DNA of 64,000 bases from Stutzerimonas zhaodongensis (GCF_003696365.1 NZ_RFFM01000007.1:101350-165349); one strand, 5' to 3'. Positions 1 through 10,046 are shown, counted from the first letter of the stretch. Numbers and translations are program-made. Notes: generated from the sequence alone by a model not told the origin.

Positions 1-47
1 AGCGGACGCGCTGACCCGAGCCCCCGATAGCGTCTGTTTCCGGCTGT

Positions 48-115
48 CCTGGCCTTGCCAGGGCGAGCACCATTCAGTAAGATTCGCCGTCTTATTTTCA
101 GGGCGGCCCCTGAGG
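48..115 (+). promoter_or_regulatory. rplM 5' leader with hairpins next to the Shine-Dalgarno
   Basis: Two short hairpins precede rplM. One is CCTGGC/GCCAGG at 48-62. The other is CAGGG/CCCTG with a 4-nt loop at 99-112, ending on the GAGG ribosome binding site at 112-115, nine bases before the ATG. The rplM-rpsI operon of E. coli is known to be repressed in translation by L13 binding its own leader, so this could be the equivalent site. That role is inference from position only, and the window starts too late to show the promoter. Confidence 0.3.
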
Positions 116-124
116 CTATAACGA

Positions 125-553
125 ATGAAGACTTTTACTGCTAAACCGGAAACCGTCAAGCGCGACTGGTTCGTCGTCGACGCTGCCGGCCAGACCCTGG
201 GTCGTCTGGCAACCGAAATCGCTAGCCGCCTGCGTGGCAAGCACAAGGCGGAATACACCCCTCACGTCGATACCGGTGATTACATCGTCGTTATCAACGC
301 CGAGCAAGTGCGTGTTACCGGTGCAAAGACCACCGACAAGATGTACTACTCTCACTCCGGTTTCCCGGGTGGCATCAAGTCGATCAACTTTGAAAAGCTG
401 ATCGCCAAGGCGCCAGAGCGTGTGATCGAGACCGCGGTCAAGGGCATGCTGCCTAAGAATCCGCTGGGTCGCGACATGTACCGTAAGCTGAAGGTGTATA
501 AGGGTGCTAACCATCCTCACACCGCTCAGCAGCCCCAAGAACTGAAGATTTAA
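125..553 (+). CDS. rplM: 50S ribosomal protein L13
   Basis: The 142-residue product matches the usual length of bacterial L13, an early-assembling protein that binds 23S rRNA. It opens [20 protein letters not shown], carries the L13 signature around residues 104-127 ([11 protein letters not shown], then [11 protein letters not shown]) and ends [13 protein letters not shown] ribosome binding site lies nine bases before the ATG. rpsI follows 14 bp downstream, the universal L13-S9 operon, so the two are almost certainly co-transcribed and share the terminator after rpsI. Confidence 0.98.
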   Translation: MKTFTAKPETVKRDWFVVDAAGQTLGRLATEIASRLRGKHKAEYTPHVDTGDYIVVINAEQVRVTGAKTTDKMYYSHSGFPGGIKSINFEKLIAKAPERVIETAVKGMLPKNPLGRDMYRKLKVYKGANHPHTAQQPQELKI

Positions 554-567
554 CGGAATAGTTCATT

Positions 568-960
568 ATGTCGGCGACTCAAAACTACGGCACTGGCCGT
601 CGCAAGACTGCAACCGCGCGCGTTTTTCTGCGTCCGGGTACTGGCAAGATCTCCATCAACAACCGCGAACTGGATAACTTTTTCGGGCGTGAAACCGCTC
701 GGATGGTGGTTCGTCAGCCTCTTGAACTGACTGAGACCGTCGAGAAGTTCGACATCTACGTTACTGTTCTGGGTGGTGGTGTGAGTGGTCAAGCCGGTGC
801 GATCCGTCACGGTATCACCCGCGCACTGATGGACTATGACGAATCTCTGCGTCCTGCTCTGCGTAAGGCTGGCTTCGTTACTCGCGACGCTCGCGAAGTT
901 GAACGTAAGAAGGTCGGTCTGCGTAAAGCGCGTAAGCGTCCGCAGTACTCGAAGCGCTAA
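568..960 (+). CDS. rpsI: 30S ribosomal protein S9
   Basis: The 130-residue product is S9, whose basic C-terminal tail reaches the P-site tRNA in the decoding centre. It shows the N-terminal [12 protein letters not shown] motif, a glycine-rich segment ([19 protein letters not shown], residues 71-89) and the classic ending [12 protein letters not shown]. It is the second gene of the rplM-rpsI operon and is followed directly by a strong intrinsic terminator. Nothing is unusual in it. Confidence 0.98.
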   Translation: MSATQNYGTGRRKTATARVFLRPGTGKISINNRELDNFFGRETARMVVRQPLELTETVEKFDIYVTVLGGGVSGQAGAIRHGITRALMDYDESLRPALRKAGFVTRDAREVERKKVGLRKARKRPQYSKR

Positions 961-971
961 TACCGCTTCTC

Positions 972-1011
972 AAAAAAACGCCCAGCTTTATACGAAGCTG
1001 GGCGTTTTTTT
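972..1011 (+). terminator. Intrinsic terminator of rplM-rpsI
   Basis: A 10-bp perfect stem (979-988 with 995-1004) closes a 6-nt loop. Seven A residues precede it and seven T residues follow it, so it could act in both directions. It lies 11 bp after the rpsI stop. Confidence 0.93.
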
Positions 1012-1101
1012 ATGGGCGAAATATTATCCATGCGACAGCATGTCGCGTCCGAAGAGTCCCGCTTTTCGCGGGTTGGCGATGGGTTGTATCTGGTTATTAC
1101 C

Positions 1102-1130
1102 TTGTCATGCGAGGGGGTTTTCTTTACCAT
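1102..1130 (+). promoter_or_regulatory. Candidate petABC promoter
   Basis: TTGTCA at 1102-1107 and TACCAT at 1125-1130 are separated by 17 bp and lie about 80 bp before petA, in the only sizeable gap between the rpsI terminator and the bc1 operon. The -35 matches 5 of 6 consensus bases and the -10 matches 4 of 6. It was found by eye, without experimental support. Confidence 0.45.
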
Positions 1131-1212
1131 TTGGCGAATTTTTCGCGGCTGATTTTTGCGTAGTAGACGCCTGCCTTCGGTGGGCCATAAGAAACTGATG
1201 GGAGACGACTGA

Positions 1213-1806
1213 ATGAGCAATGACGGCGTGAATGCTGGCCGGCGTCGCTTCCTGGTAGCCGCTACTTCGGTAGTAGGTGCTGCAGGAGCGGTGGGTGCCG
1301 CGGTCCCGTTTGTGGGATCGTGGTTCCCGAGTGCCAAGGCCAAGGCAGCCGGTGCACCGGTTAAGGTAAATATCAGCAAGATCGAGCCGGGCCAGCAGAT
1401 GGTTGCCGAATGGCGCGGTCAGCCGGTGTTCATTGTGCGTCGTACCGAGGAGACGCTGGCTAATTTGGGGAAGCTGACCGATGCGGTAGCTGACCCCAAA
1501 TCCGAAGCGTCCGAACAGCCTACCTACGTGGATCCATCGGTTCGCTCGATCAAGCCCGAAGTGCTGATCGTGGTGGGCCTCTGCACCCATCTCGGGTGCG
1601 CTCCGTCCTTCCGACCTGAAGTTGCGGCGCCCGATCTTGGGGCCGAATGGCTCGGGGGTTATTTCTGCCCTTGCCATGGTTCGAAATATGACATGGCTGG
1701 CCGCGTCTACAAGGGGCAGCCTGCTCCCTTGAACCTGCCGGTTCCCCCTCATTCGTACGAGACCGACTCTTTGGTCGTCATCGGCGTGGATCAGGAGAAC
1801 GCGTGA
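1213..1806 (+). CDS. petA: Ubiquinol-cytochrome c reductase, Rieske iron-sulfur subunit
   Basis: This 197-residue protein is the Rieske subunit of the cytochrome bc1 complex, which passes electrons from ubiquinol to cytochrome c1 on the periplasmic face. The N-terminus has a twin-arginine-type motif (GRRRFLVA) followed by a hydrophobic anchor (about residues 14-36). The two cluster-binding boxes are intact: C-T-H-L-G-C from Cys124 with His126, and C-P-C-H-G from Cys152 with Cys154 and His155. The cysteines outside C-x-H and C-x-x-H would form the family's disulfide. A GGGAG site precedes the ATG. The stop overlaps the petB ATG by one base, indicating translational coupling in petABC. Confidence 0.97.
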   Translation: MSNDGVNAGRRRFLVAATSVVGAAGAVGAAVPFVGSWFPSAKAKAAGAPVKVNISKIEPGQQMVAEWRGQPVFIVRRTEETLANLGKLTDAVADPKSEASEQPTYVDPSVRSIKPEVLIVVGLCTHLGCAPSFRPEVAAPDLGAEWLGGYFCPCHGSKYDMAGRVYKGQPAPLNLPVPPHSYETDSLVVIGVDQENA

Positions 1807-3017
1807 TGAGCAAGTTCATGGAATGGGTCGATGCGCGTTTCCCCGCGACCAAGATGTGGGAAGACCATCTAAGCAAGTATTACGCACCGAAGAACTTCAA
1901 CGTTCTTTACTTCTTCGGCTCACTGGCGCTGTTGGTGCTGGTTAACCAGATCCTTACCGGCATCTGGCTGACGATGAGTTTCGAACCTTCGGCAGAGGGT
2001 GCATTCGCTTCCGTCGAATACATCATGCGCGACGTTGAGTACGGCTGGATAATCCGCTATCTGCACTCCACCGGCGCCTCGGCGTTTTTCGTCGTAGTCT
2101 ATCTGCACATGTTCCGCGGCATTCTGTACGGTTCGTACCAGAAGCCTCGGGAACTTGTGTGGATCTTCGGCATGATGATCTACCTTGCGCTGATGGCCGA
2201 AGCCTTCATGGGGTACCTGTTGCCTTGGGGACAGATGTCCTATTGGGGCGCTCAGGTGATCATTTCTCTGTTTGGTGCTATCCCGGTCATCGGTGCCGAT
2301 CTGACCCAGTGGATTCGTGGTGACTACCTGATCTCGGGTATCACTCTCAACCGCTTCTTTGCTCTGCACGTCATCGCGCTGCCAATCGTAATTCTTGGTC
2401 TGGTGGTGCTCCACATCCTGGCGTTGCACGAGGTTGGCTCGAACAACCCGATGGGCGTCGACATCAAGAAAACCAAGAACGAGGCTGGCGTACCGCTTGA
2501 TGGTATCCCGTTCCATCCGTATTACACGGTCAAGGATATTGTCGGGGTAGTGGTGTTCCTGTTCGTGTTCTGCGCCATCGTGTTCTTCTTCCCAGAGATG
2601 GGAGGGTATTTCCTCGAGAAGCCGAACTTCGAAGCAGCTAACGCCTTCAAGACACCTGAGCACATCGCGCCGGTTTGGTATTTCACGCCTTACTACGCAA
2701 TCCTGCGTGCTGTACCTGACAAGCTGCTAGGTGTTATCGCAATGGGAGCGGCGATCGCTGTTCTCTTCGTGCTGCCTTGGCTTGATCGCAGTCCGGTCAA
2801 ATCCATGCGCTATAAAGGCTGGATGAGCAAAATTGCTCTGGTGCTGTTCTGTATTTCCTTCGTCATCCTTGGCGTGCTTGGCGTGCTTTCTCCTACACCT
2901 GAGCGCACGTTGGTATCTCGGATCTGTACTGCTATCTACTTCGGTTACTTCATCCTGATGCCGTTCTACACCAAGCTCGAGAAGACCAAAGTAGTTCCGC
3001 AAAGGGTGGATGGCTGA
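1806..3017 (+). CDS. petB: Cytochrome b of the bc1 complex
   Basis: The 403-residue multi-span membrane protein is the cytochrome b subunit, carrying haems bL and bH and both quinone sites. I place the start at the ATG sharing its A with the petA stop (TGATG); an in-frame GTG lies one codon earlier. Visible signatures include the haem-ligand histidines in helix B (LHSTGAS and LHMFRG), GYLLPWGQMSYWGA for the Qo region, HVIALPIVILG for the second histidine pair, and PVWYFTPYYAILR, a variant of the PEWY Qo motif with V for E (P-V-W-Y). Length and order suit the non-fused proteobacterial type. Confidence 0.97.
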   Translation: MSKFMEWVDARFPATKMWEDHLSKYYAPKNFNVLYFFGSLALLVLVNQILTGIWLTMSFEPSAEGAFASVEYIMRDVEYGWIIRYLHSTGASAFFVVVYLHMFRGILYGSYQKPRELVWIFGMMIYLALMAEAFMGYLLPWGQMSYWGAQVIISLFGAIPVIGADLTQWIRGDYLISGITLNRFFALHVIALPIVILGLVVLHILALHEVGSNNPMGVDIKKTKNEAGVPLDGIPFHPYYTVKDIVGVVVFLFVFCAIVFFFPEMGGYFLEKPNFEAANAFKTPEHIAPVWYFTPYYAILRAVPDKLLGVIAMGAAIAVLFVLPWLDRSPVKSMRYKGWMSKIALVLFCISFVILGVLGVLSPTPERTLVSRICTAIYFGYFILMPFYTKLEKTKVVPQRVDG

Positions 3018-3826
3018 TGAAAAAGCAATTTGCTGCATTGATTCTTGCGCTGGTGCCAGCGTTCGGGTTTGCCGCTGGTGGTGGCGTTCACCTTGATAAG
3101 GTCGACATTGATTTGACCGATAAGGTGGCGTTGCAAGATGGCCTGAAGACATTCGCGAACTACTGCATGGGTTGTCACAGCGCGCAGTACCAGCGTTACG
3201 AGCGTGTCGCGACCGATCTGGGTATTCCGGAAGAAGTCATGCTCGATAACATCGTCTTCAGTGATGCCAAAATTGGTGATCACATGAAGATTGGTATGAA
3301 GCCTGATGATGCCAAGGGCTGGTTCGGCGCAGCGCCGCCAGACCTAACACTTGTGGCCCGGGTGCGTGGGAACGATTGGTTGTACTCCTATATGCGCAGC
3401 TTCTACGAGGATCCAACGCGACCTTATGGCGTGAACAACACCGTCTTCCCTAACGTTGGTATGCCTCATGTTCTGGCGCCGCTGCAGGGCCGTCAGGTGC
3501 TGCCAAGCAAGCTGCCTGAGGGCGAGTCGGTTGCTTGTAAGCAGGTTCAGGTTGTAGAAGATGGTCGTAAGCAGTTCGATCCGCTGACCGGCACGCCAAT
3601 CACTCATGAAGATTGCAGCGTCATGACGGTCGTCGCAGGCACTGGTGAACTGAGCGAAGCTGAGTACGACGAGAAGATCAAGAACCTGGTGACTTTCCTT
3701 GCTTACTCGGCCAACCCGGTCAAACTTGAAAGTCAACGCATCGGTACTTATGTGTTGTTGTTCCTGGCGTTCTTCTTTGTATTTGCTTATCTCCTCAAGC
3801 GGGAATACTGGAAAGACGTGCACTGA
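3017..3826 (+). CDS. petC: Cytochrome c1 of the bc1 complex
   Basis: This 269-residue protein is cytochrome c1, which accepts electrons from the Rieske centre. It has a cleavable signal peptide (MKKQFAALILALVPAFGFAA), one haem c site C-M-G-C-H (Cys50, Cys53, His54), a G-x-x-PDL segment after residue 100 and a single C-terminal membrane anchor (about residues 243-262) ending KREYWKDVH. An M-P-H motif in 'NVGMPHVL' supplies the likely methionine axial ligand. The ATG overlaps the petB TGA by one base. The operon ends in the terminator at 3852. Confidence 0.97.
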   Translation: MKKQFAALILALVPAFGFAAGGGVHLDKVDIDLTDKVALQDGLKTFANYCMGCHSAQYQRYERVATDLGIPEEVMLDNIVFSDAKIGDHMKIGMKPDDAKGWFGAAPPDLTLVARVRGNDWLYSYMRSFYEDPTRPYGVNNTVFPNVGMPHVLAPLQGRQVLPSKLPEGESVACKQVQVVEDGRKQFDPLTGTPITHEDCSVMTVVAGTGELSEAEYDEKIKNLVTFLAYSANPVKLESQRIGTYVLLFLAFFFVFAYLLKREYWKDVH

Positions 3827-3851
3827 TCCTTCGCTGTTTTGCGTTACCCTT

Positions 3852-3880
3852 CGCGCGCCCTAATGGGCGCGCGTTTTTTT
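3852..3880 (+). terminator. Intrinsic terminator of petABC
   Basis: A 9-bp G+C-only stem (3852-3860 with 3865-3873) with loop TAAT is followed by seven T residues. It lies 25 bp after petC and 34 bp before sspA. Confidence 0.92.
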
Positions 3881-3914
3881 CTGCCATTCCATAATTCCAA
3901 TGAGGAGGGACCCT

Positions 3915-4532
3915 ATGGCCGCTACCAATCGGCTGGCCTGCTATTCCGATCCCGCCGACCACTATTCTCATCGTGTGCGTTACGTGCTTGCCGAGAAGGG
4001 CGTCAATGTCGAGATCATCGACGTCGATGCGGCGCATTGCCCAATCAAATTGACCGAGGTGAATCCCTACGCGAGCGTGCCTACGCTGGTTGATCGAGAC
4101 CTAGCACTCTACGAGCCGAATGTGATCACCGAGTATCTCGAGGAGCGGTATCCTCATCCGCCATTGTTACCGGTCTACCCTGTGGCTAGGGCGAACACGC
4201 GTCTTTTGGTGCACAGGGTGCAGCGGGATTGGTGCAGCCTCGTTGACAAGATTGCTGATCGCCGTACTGCCGACGCATCGAGGGCACAGGCGCGAAAGGA
4301 GCTTCGCGAAAGTCTTACAGGCGTTTCCCCTATTTTTTCCGAGAAGCCGTTCTTCATGAGTGATGAGATCAGTCTTGTGGACTGTTGCCTGTTGCCTATC
4401 CTGTGGCGTTTACCCAAACTCGGTGTTGAGCTACCACGGGCGGCCAAGCCGCTGCTCGACTACATGGAGATCAATTTTGCTCGGGAGGCCTTCCAGGTCA
4501 GTTTATCCGCCGTTGAGCGCGGTATGCGCTAA
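3915..4532 (+). CDS. sspA: Stringent starvation protein A
   Basis: The 205-residue product is SspA, a glutathione-S-transferase-fold protein that binds RNA polymerase and modulates stationary-phase and stress gene expression. The thioredoxin-like N-terminal half includes [32 protein letters not shown] and the [15 protein letters not shown] segment; the all-helical GST C-domain follows. The ATG at 3915 is chosen because AGGAGGGA lies just upstream; an earlier in-frame ATG at 3900 precedes that site. SspA enzymes lack GST activity. sspB follows after 12 bp, as in most gammaproteobacteria. Confidence 0.95.
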   Translation: MAATNRLACYSDPADHYSHRVRYVLAEKGVNVEIIDVDAAHCPIKLTEVNPYASVPTLVDRDLALYEPNVITEYLEERYPHPPLLPVYPVARANTRLLVHRVQRDWCSLVDKIADRRTADASRAQARKELRESLTGVSPIFSEKPFFMSDEISLVDCCLLPILWRLPKLGVELPRAAKPLLDYMEINFAREAFQVSLSAVERGMR

Positions 4533-4544
4533 GAGAGGCCGTAC

Positions 4545-4955
4545 ATGACATCAAGCCGTCCTTATCTGGTTCGGGCGTTATACGAGTGGATAGTCGACAA
4601 CGACTGCACGCCCCACCTCCTGGTTAATACCGAACATCCTGGCGTTCGGGTGCCCGAGGGTTTTGCTAGCGACGGTCAGATCGTGCTGAACGTGGCGCCG
4701 AGCGCGGTGCGTAACCTGGATATGGATCACCAGGCGGTCAGTTTCGAGGGCAGGTTTGGCGGGGTGCCTCACAGTTTGCACGTCCCGGCCGCAGCCGTTA
4801 TGGCAATCTACGCTCGTGAGAACGGGCAAGGCATGGTATTCGAGGCCGAGCCCACGCCGCCGGACGACGGGTCGTCATCGGATGATTCTGCTGAGTCAGG
4901 ACCGTCGTCTCGCCCACCTTCTGCCGGGCGACCGAGTTTGAAAGTCGTTAAGTAG
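4545..4955 (+). CDS. sspB: ClpXP protease specificity-enhancing factor SspB
   Basis: This 136-residue protein is the SspB adaptor, which tethers ssrA-tagged peptides to ClpX. The folded N-terminal domain (about residues 1-105) has the family pattern RPYLVRALYEWIVDN, TPHLLVN and the G-x-I-V-L-N-V-A-P-S-A-V segment. An acidic, serine- and proline-rich linker follows (residues 105-128). The extreme C-terminus RPSLKVVK matches the short ClpX-binding tail. It is co-directional with sspA at close spacing, so likely one operon. Confidence 0.95.
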   Translation: MTSSRPYLVRALYEWIVDNDCTPHLLVNTEHPGVRVPEGFASDGQIVLNVAPSAVRNLDMDHQAVSFEGRFGGVPHSLHVPAAAVMAIYARENGQGMVFEAEPTPPDDGSSSDDSAESGPSSRPPSAGRPSLKVVK

Positions 4956-4976
4956 TAGAGATAGCGAAGCTCGGCC

Positions 4977-5005
4977 TGGCGGCCATTCAGTATGGGTGGC
5001 CGCCA
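4977..5005. terminator. Hairpin between converging sspB and dolP genes
   Basis: A perfect 9-bp inverted repeat, TGGCGGCCA with TGGCCGCCA, has an 11-nt loop and lies between the two convergent stops. There is no clear U-tract on either strand, so it is a weak or non-canonical terminator. Confidence 0.4.
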
Positions 5006-5016
5006 AGTTCCAGAAT

Positions 5017-6242
<1,226 letters not shown>

Positions 6243-6293
6243 TTAGTTTGATGCGGAGCTCACGAGAAGTTGTTGCAAGTTGAGTTCAGAACG

Positions 6294-6665
6294 CTAGCTG
6301 TCGAAAGCATTCTGGATCCAGTTCGGATTTCCAATCGCGTCTCCCGTCGAGCCTATGGCTACCACGTCGAAGCGGCATGGATGTCTTGCCCAGCGTGTCT
6401 CCTTTTGCAAGAAAAGCTGGGCGGTCTTGATCAGTTTCTGCTGTTTGCGCAAGTCGACGCTTTCCAGCGCGCCACCCCATGCAGCGTGGCGTCTGTAGCG
6501 AACCTCGACAAATACTACTGTATCGCCATCAAGCATGACCAGATCAAGCTCCCCGCTTCGGCATGCCCAGTTCTGACACAGCGGGCGCAATCCCTGTTGC
6601 TGCAGATAGCGTTGCGCCAGGTTTTCAGCAAGCTGCCCGCTTGTCTTCTTGCTGCTCGGAATCAA
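6294..6665 (-). CDS. yraN: YraN/UPF0102 family endonuclease-like protein
   Basis: The 123-residue product is UPF0102. It has a restriction-endonuclease-like fold signature: G-x-x-A-E-x-x-A near the start, R-x-G-E-L-D-L-V (about residues 36-43) and V-F-V-E-V-R-Y-R (about 51-58), which together give the E-D-ExK-type arrangement with VEVR at the last position. The cellular role of the family is poorly defined. It overlaps the lpoA stop by four bases, so it is translated from the same mRNA. About 108 bp without a gene separate it from the SIS isomerase. Confidence 0.88.
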   Translation of the reverse strand: MIPSSKKTSGQLAENLAQRYLQQQGLRPLCQNWACRSGELDLVMLDGDTVVFVEVRYRRHAAWGGALESVDLRKQQKLIKTAQLFLQKETRWARHPCRFDVVAIGSTGDAIGNPNWIQNAFDS

Positions 6666-8419
6666 TTAGAGGTATCCGGAAGGGGCTGCACGGCGCCATC
6701 GTGGAACTCCGCCCAGGGCAGGCGACGCTGAACTCTCTGTGCTGGAGTGATGCTGAGCGTCCCTGATAACCCCTCAAGCTCGGTGTCCGGTAAGGCCAAA
6801 AGCTGGTTCAGGCGGGTTGCGAGCTGATAGGCGTCAGCTCCCATCGCGTAAAGCCTGCCAAGGCTGCCGCGGGCCTGGGGCCATTTGCTTTCTATCTCCT
6901 GGCGTAGCGGAAGCTGAGGATCGAGAAGCCAAGGCGTTTCGGTGAATCGGATGCCTTCGAGATCTAGATATTGAGTGCGGTTATCAGTAGCAGCGTGCAG
7001 GTGAGACGTAGCGTACACCGGCAAGTCAGCCGCGTATTGGAAGATCAAGGTGGGCCTGACTTGCTGTGCCTGTTGCGGGGTCGCGGCCAGGAAAAGGAAG
7101 TCGATGTCCTGTCGACGAGTGGGCTGAGAGTCACCGCTGCTGCGAATCTGCAGGAGATCGGCTATCTGGTTCGCCAGCTCGATGGGCTCGGCCAGGGCTT
7201 CGGCCGCGGCTACTGTCCCGCCCAGCTCCTGCCATTGCTGGCGAAACGCCTGGAACACCCGATTGCCCCATTCCCCTCTTGGCGTCAGCGCTACGGCGCT
7301 GCGATGTCCGTCTGCCCAGGCTCGTTGCGCTACCTCACGGGCTTCGTCCTCGGCAGCCAGCCCGAACTGGAATAGTTGCGGTGGTACCTTTTGATTGGCG
7401 TCGCTGTAGTTAAGCGCCAGTGTGGTAATGGGCAGTTGCTCGCGATCAGCCAGTTGGCGAACCGTCTCCTTGTCCAGTGGGCCTATCACCAGTTCCACGC
7501 CGGCTGCGGATGCTTGACGGTAGAACTCATCGATGGAGGGAAAGCGGGTACTGTCGAAGAGTTCAATCTTGAGGTTCTGGCCGGCTTCCAGGTGAGCGGC
7601 GAGAAAGCCGTCGCGCAGGGCCCGGGCGACACTTGCCAGCTGGCCTTCCATTGGCAGCAGCAATGCAACATGTGAAAGGGGTTTGTCAGCGAGTTCCCTG
7701 AGTTTCACAAGGGGTTCCGGTAGCCGATTGGCAGCCGGATGGTGCGGGTTCAACTGCAGCCAGCTGTCGATAGCGCGTTGCTGTTGCTCCAGGGTGCCGG
7801 CTTGTTTGACGGTCGCAGCAAGCGATACCCATCCAGCCAGGTCTGGATCTGTGGTTGGCTGCAGTTGCTCGACAGTCATCGACGAGACGAGTGACCAGAT
7901 CTTCTCGTGATTCTGCTCGGCCGCATTGCCGCTTAGCAGGGGGGCAATGAAGGTCCGTTCGCGAGCGGCATCCATGGGTTGGTCGTTTGCTTCGTACGCT
8001 TCTGCTCGGGCCAGTTGCGTACGCAGCTGCTGTTCAACGGGCAGTTCGGCAAGGCGTTCGAAAGCGGGGTGTTGTAACGCCTGAAGAGCACGCTGCGGGT
8101 TGTCTGCAGCGAGCGCCAGTTCCGCTTCCAGAGTTTTGGCGAACATCTGTTGCGCCGGCATCAACTGCTCGATATCCACTTGCTCGAGGATTTGCCGTGC
8201 TTGCGTCTCATCGTTCTGCTGCATGCTCAAATCGGCGGCGGAAAGTCGCAGCTGTGCGGCTTTTGCTGCATCGCTGGATTCGGCCTCCTGCAGCAGTTGC
8301 TGTGTGGACGCCTGGGGAGTACGGGGCAGCTCACCCAGCGTTGAGGTTGGTGAGCTGGCGCAGGCCGAAAGCACGGCGGCAATGAATAAGAAGATAAGCG
8401 GGCGAAAACGGGCCGTCAT
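6662..8419 (-). CDS. lpoA: Penicillin-binding protein activator LpoA
   Basis: This 585-residue outer-membrane lipoprotein matches LpoA (YraM), which activates the class A synthase PBP1a in E. coli. A lipoprotein signal ends in L-S-A-C with Cys20. The N-terminal half is TPR-like helical; the C-terminal half (from about residue 250) is a periplasmic-binding-protein-like domain beginning SHVALLLPMEGQLASVARAL. The start is the ATG at 8419, supported by AGGA nine bases upstream and the signal peptide behind it. The frame stays open to 8863, but that stretch is antisense to rsmI and lacks a signal. First gene of the operon lpoA-yraN-SIS-dolP. Confidence 0.93.
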   Translation of the reverse strand: MTARFRPLIFLFIAAVLSACASSPTSTLGELPRTPQASTQQLLQEAESSDAAKAAQLRLSAADLSMQQNDETQARQILEQVDIEQLMPAQQMFAKTLEAELALAADNPQRALQALQHPAFERLAELPVEQQLRTQLARAEAYEANDQPMDAARERTFIAPLLSGNAAEQNHEKIWSLVSSMTVEQLQPTTDPDLAGWVSLAATVKQAGTLEQQQRAIDSWLQLNPHHPAANRLPEPLVKLRELADKPLSHVALLLPMEGQLASVARALRDGFLAAHLEAGQNLKIELFDSTRFPSIDEFYRQASAAGVELVIGPLDKETVRQLADREQLPITTLALNYSDANQKVPPQLFQFGLAAEDEAREVAQRAWADGHRSAVALTPRGEWGNRVFQAFRQQWQELGGTVAAAEALAEPIELANQIADLLQIRSSGDSQPTRRQDIDFLFLAATPQQAQQVRPTLIFQYAADLPVYATSHLHAATDNRTQYLDLEGIRFTETPWLLDPQLPLRQEIESKWPQARGSLGRLYAMGADAYQLATRLNQLLALPDTELEGLSGTLSITPAQRVQRRLPWAEFHDGAVQPLPDTSN

Positions 8420-8506
8420 TTGATCATTCCTGGAAGGCGCTGGCGGTTGTCGGTCGATTGTACCCAAGCGCTGTGGGGGCTGCGATGTTGCCGCCCGTAA
8501 ACGGGC

Positions 8507-8512
8507 TACAAT
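8507..8512 (+). promoter_or_regulatory. Candidate rsmI promoter -10
   Basis: TACAAT lies 28 bp before the rsmI GTG in the 120-bp divergent gap with lpoA. A GCCCGT/ACGGGC hairpin overlaps its upstream side. No convincing -35 is seen at 17 bp. Confidence 0.35.
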
Positions 8513-8539
8513 GCGCGTTTTGTATTTGAGGTACGCCCT

Positions 8540-9415
8540 GTGACTGCGACAGGAGATGTGAATTCCGCGGCTGGTACGCTCTATGTGGTCGCCACGCCAA
8601 TCGGTAACCTTGAGGACATCAGCGCAAGGGCGCTTCGTGTGTTGTCCGAGGTGGCGCTGATTGCGGCAGAGGATACCCGGCACTCGGCTCGGCTGATGCA
8701 GCATTTCGGAATCGCAACGCCCCTGGCGGCGTGCCACGAACATAACGAGCGGGACGAGGGTAGTCGCTTCATAAAGCGTCTGTTGGCGGGGGAGGATGTG
8801 GCGTTGATATCGGATGCTGGGACACCCTTGATATCCGATCCGGGCTACCACCTCGTCAGACATTGCCGGGCGGCAGGTATCCGTGTTGTACCAGTCCCTG
8901 GGGCTTGTGCCCTTATCGCAGCGCTTTGCGCTGCAGGCTTGCCCTCGGATCGATTTATCTTCGAAGGTTTCTTGCCGGCAAAACAGACCGCGCGTCGCGC
9001 TCGTCTGGAGGAGCTTAAGCTAGAGCCGCGCACGTTGATCTTCTATGAGGCCCCGCATCGCATTCTTGACTCACTGGAGGATATGAGTGCTGTGTTCGGT
9101 TCTGATCGGCCAGCACTGCTCGGGCGAGAACTTACCAAGACATTCGAGACGCTCAAGGGGTTGCCTCTAGGTGCGCTGCACGCTTGGGTGGCGTCGGACG
9201 ACAACCAGCAGCGAGGTGAATGCGTTGTGACAGTAGGTGGCTGGCAGGCTCCGGACTCGGATGCGGCTGTCGATGCCAATGCGCAGCGCGTCCTGAATTT
9301 GCTACTGGGTGAGTTACCAGTCAAGCGAGCCGCTGCGCTTGCCTCGGAAATTACGGGTGTTCGAAAAAACCTTCTTTATCAGCTGGCATTGCAGAAAAAA
9401 AATTCTGGCGAATAG
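8540..9415 (+). CDS. rsmI: 16S rRNA (cytidine(1402)-2'-O)-methyltransferase
   Basis: The 291-residue product is RsmI, which methylates the ribose of C1402 in the decoding centre of 16S rRNA. Rossmann-like tetrapyrrole-methylase features are LYVVATPIGNLEDIS (residues 13-27), A-A-E-D-T-R-H-S, the ALISDAGTPLISDPG loop and VVPVPGACA for SAM binding. It uses GTG, supported by a GAGGT site seven bases upstream. In E. coli RsmI and RsmH form the double methylation m4Cm1402; here the two genes are neighbours separated only by rnpB and mraZ. Confidence 0.96.
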   Translation: MTATGDVNSAAGTLYVVATPIGNLEDISARALRVLSEVALIAAEDTRHSARLMQHFGIATPLAACHEHNERDEGSRFIKRLLAGEDVALISDAGTPLISDPGYHLVRHCRAAGIRVVPVPGACALIAALCAAGLPSDRFIFEGFLPAKQTARRARLEELKLEPRTLIFYEAPHRILDSLEDMSAVFGSDRPALLGRELTKTFETLKGLPLGALHAWVASDDNQQRGECVVTVGGWQAPDSDAAVDANAQRVLNLLLGELPVKRAAALASEITGVRKNLLYQLALQKKNSGE

Positions 9416-9459
9416 GGCTCTGCAGATGGCGATGGACCAGTGCTGGCGAGCCTCTCCGC

Positions 9460-9488
9460 TTGCAGGCATCTGTTTAGCCAAGTACTCT
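9460..9488 (+). promoter_or_regulatory. Candidate rnpB promoter
   Basis: TTGCAG (9460-9465) and TACTCT (9483-9488) are spaced by 17 bp. The expected transcription start, about 7 nt after the -10, falls on the 5' end of the RNA predicted from its P1 helix. Both boxes are only partial matches to consensus. Confidence 0.4.
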
Positions 9489-9495
9489 GGCCGCC

Positions 9496-9857
9496 GGAGA
9501 GTCGATCGGACAGTCGCTGTCTCTTTTTGTTCGCAAAAAGGGAGGGAGGAAAGTCCGGGCTCCATAGGGCGAAGTGCCAGGTAACCCCTGGGAGGCGTGA
9601 GCCTACGGAAAGTGCCACAGAAAATAACCGCCTAAGCACTTCGGTGCCGGTAAGGGTGAAAAGGTGCGGTAAGAGCGCACCGCGCGGTTGGTAACAGTCC
9701 GCGGCTAGGTAAACCCCACTTGGAGCAAGACCAAATAGGGATCCATTGGCGTGGCCCGCGCTGGATCCGGGTAGGTTGCTAGAGGCAGTCAGTGATGGCT
9801 GTCGTAGAGGAATGACTGTCCTCGACAGAACCCGGCTTACAGATCGACTCTCCGATC
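9496..9857 (+). ncRNA. rnpB: RNase P RNA (bacterial class A)
   Basis: This is the catalytic RNA that removes 5' leaders from tRNA precursors. The ends pair perfectly: 12 bases at 9496-9507 are complementary to 9842-9853, forming helix P1. Universal RNase P elements are in order: GGACAGTCG after P1, the block GGGAGGAGGAAAGTCCGGGCTCC (read in parts around 9540-9565), the CATAGGG-CGAAGTGCCAGGTAA segment, ACAGAAAATAACCGCC, GGTAAGGGTGAAAAGGTGCGGTAAGAG, GTAAACCCC, and CAGAACCCGGCTTA shortly before P1 closes. The length of about 360 nt fits class A. The 3' end is approximate. It lies in the usual pseudomonad place between rsmI and mraZ. Confidence 0.97.
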
Positions 9858-10046
9858 CCTTCCGATGAAACATCCCGCCGTTTTTAGTCCAAAAAGATCT
9901 TGCTCTTAACAAACTACTTTAAGTTTGGAAGGCAGGCTTCTGCTTGCCTTGAAGATCCCGTATCAACAGTTCCGCCACTTCTCCGTTAAGCGCCGTTTCG
10001 GTTGCTAAATTCCCGCCACATAAGGGTTTTTCCCGTCGGACTCACC

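Noticed and set aside
1920..2663. Long antisense frame (247 codons) opposite petB
   Set aside because: Composition is typical of a shadow of a hydrophobic gene: many His, Gln and Asp, no family features, no ribosome site.
8420..8863. Open extension of the lpoA frame upstream of its signal peptide
   Set aside because: It is antisense to the rsmI start region, lacks a ribosome site and would bury the lipoprotein signal.
9854..10046. Terminator or small gene after rnpB
   Set aside because: A hairpin AAGGCAGGC/GCTTGCCTT near 9929-9951 lacks a T-run, and no short frame with a ribosome site was found.
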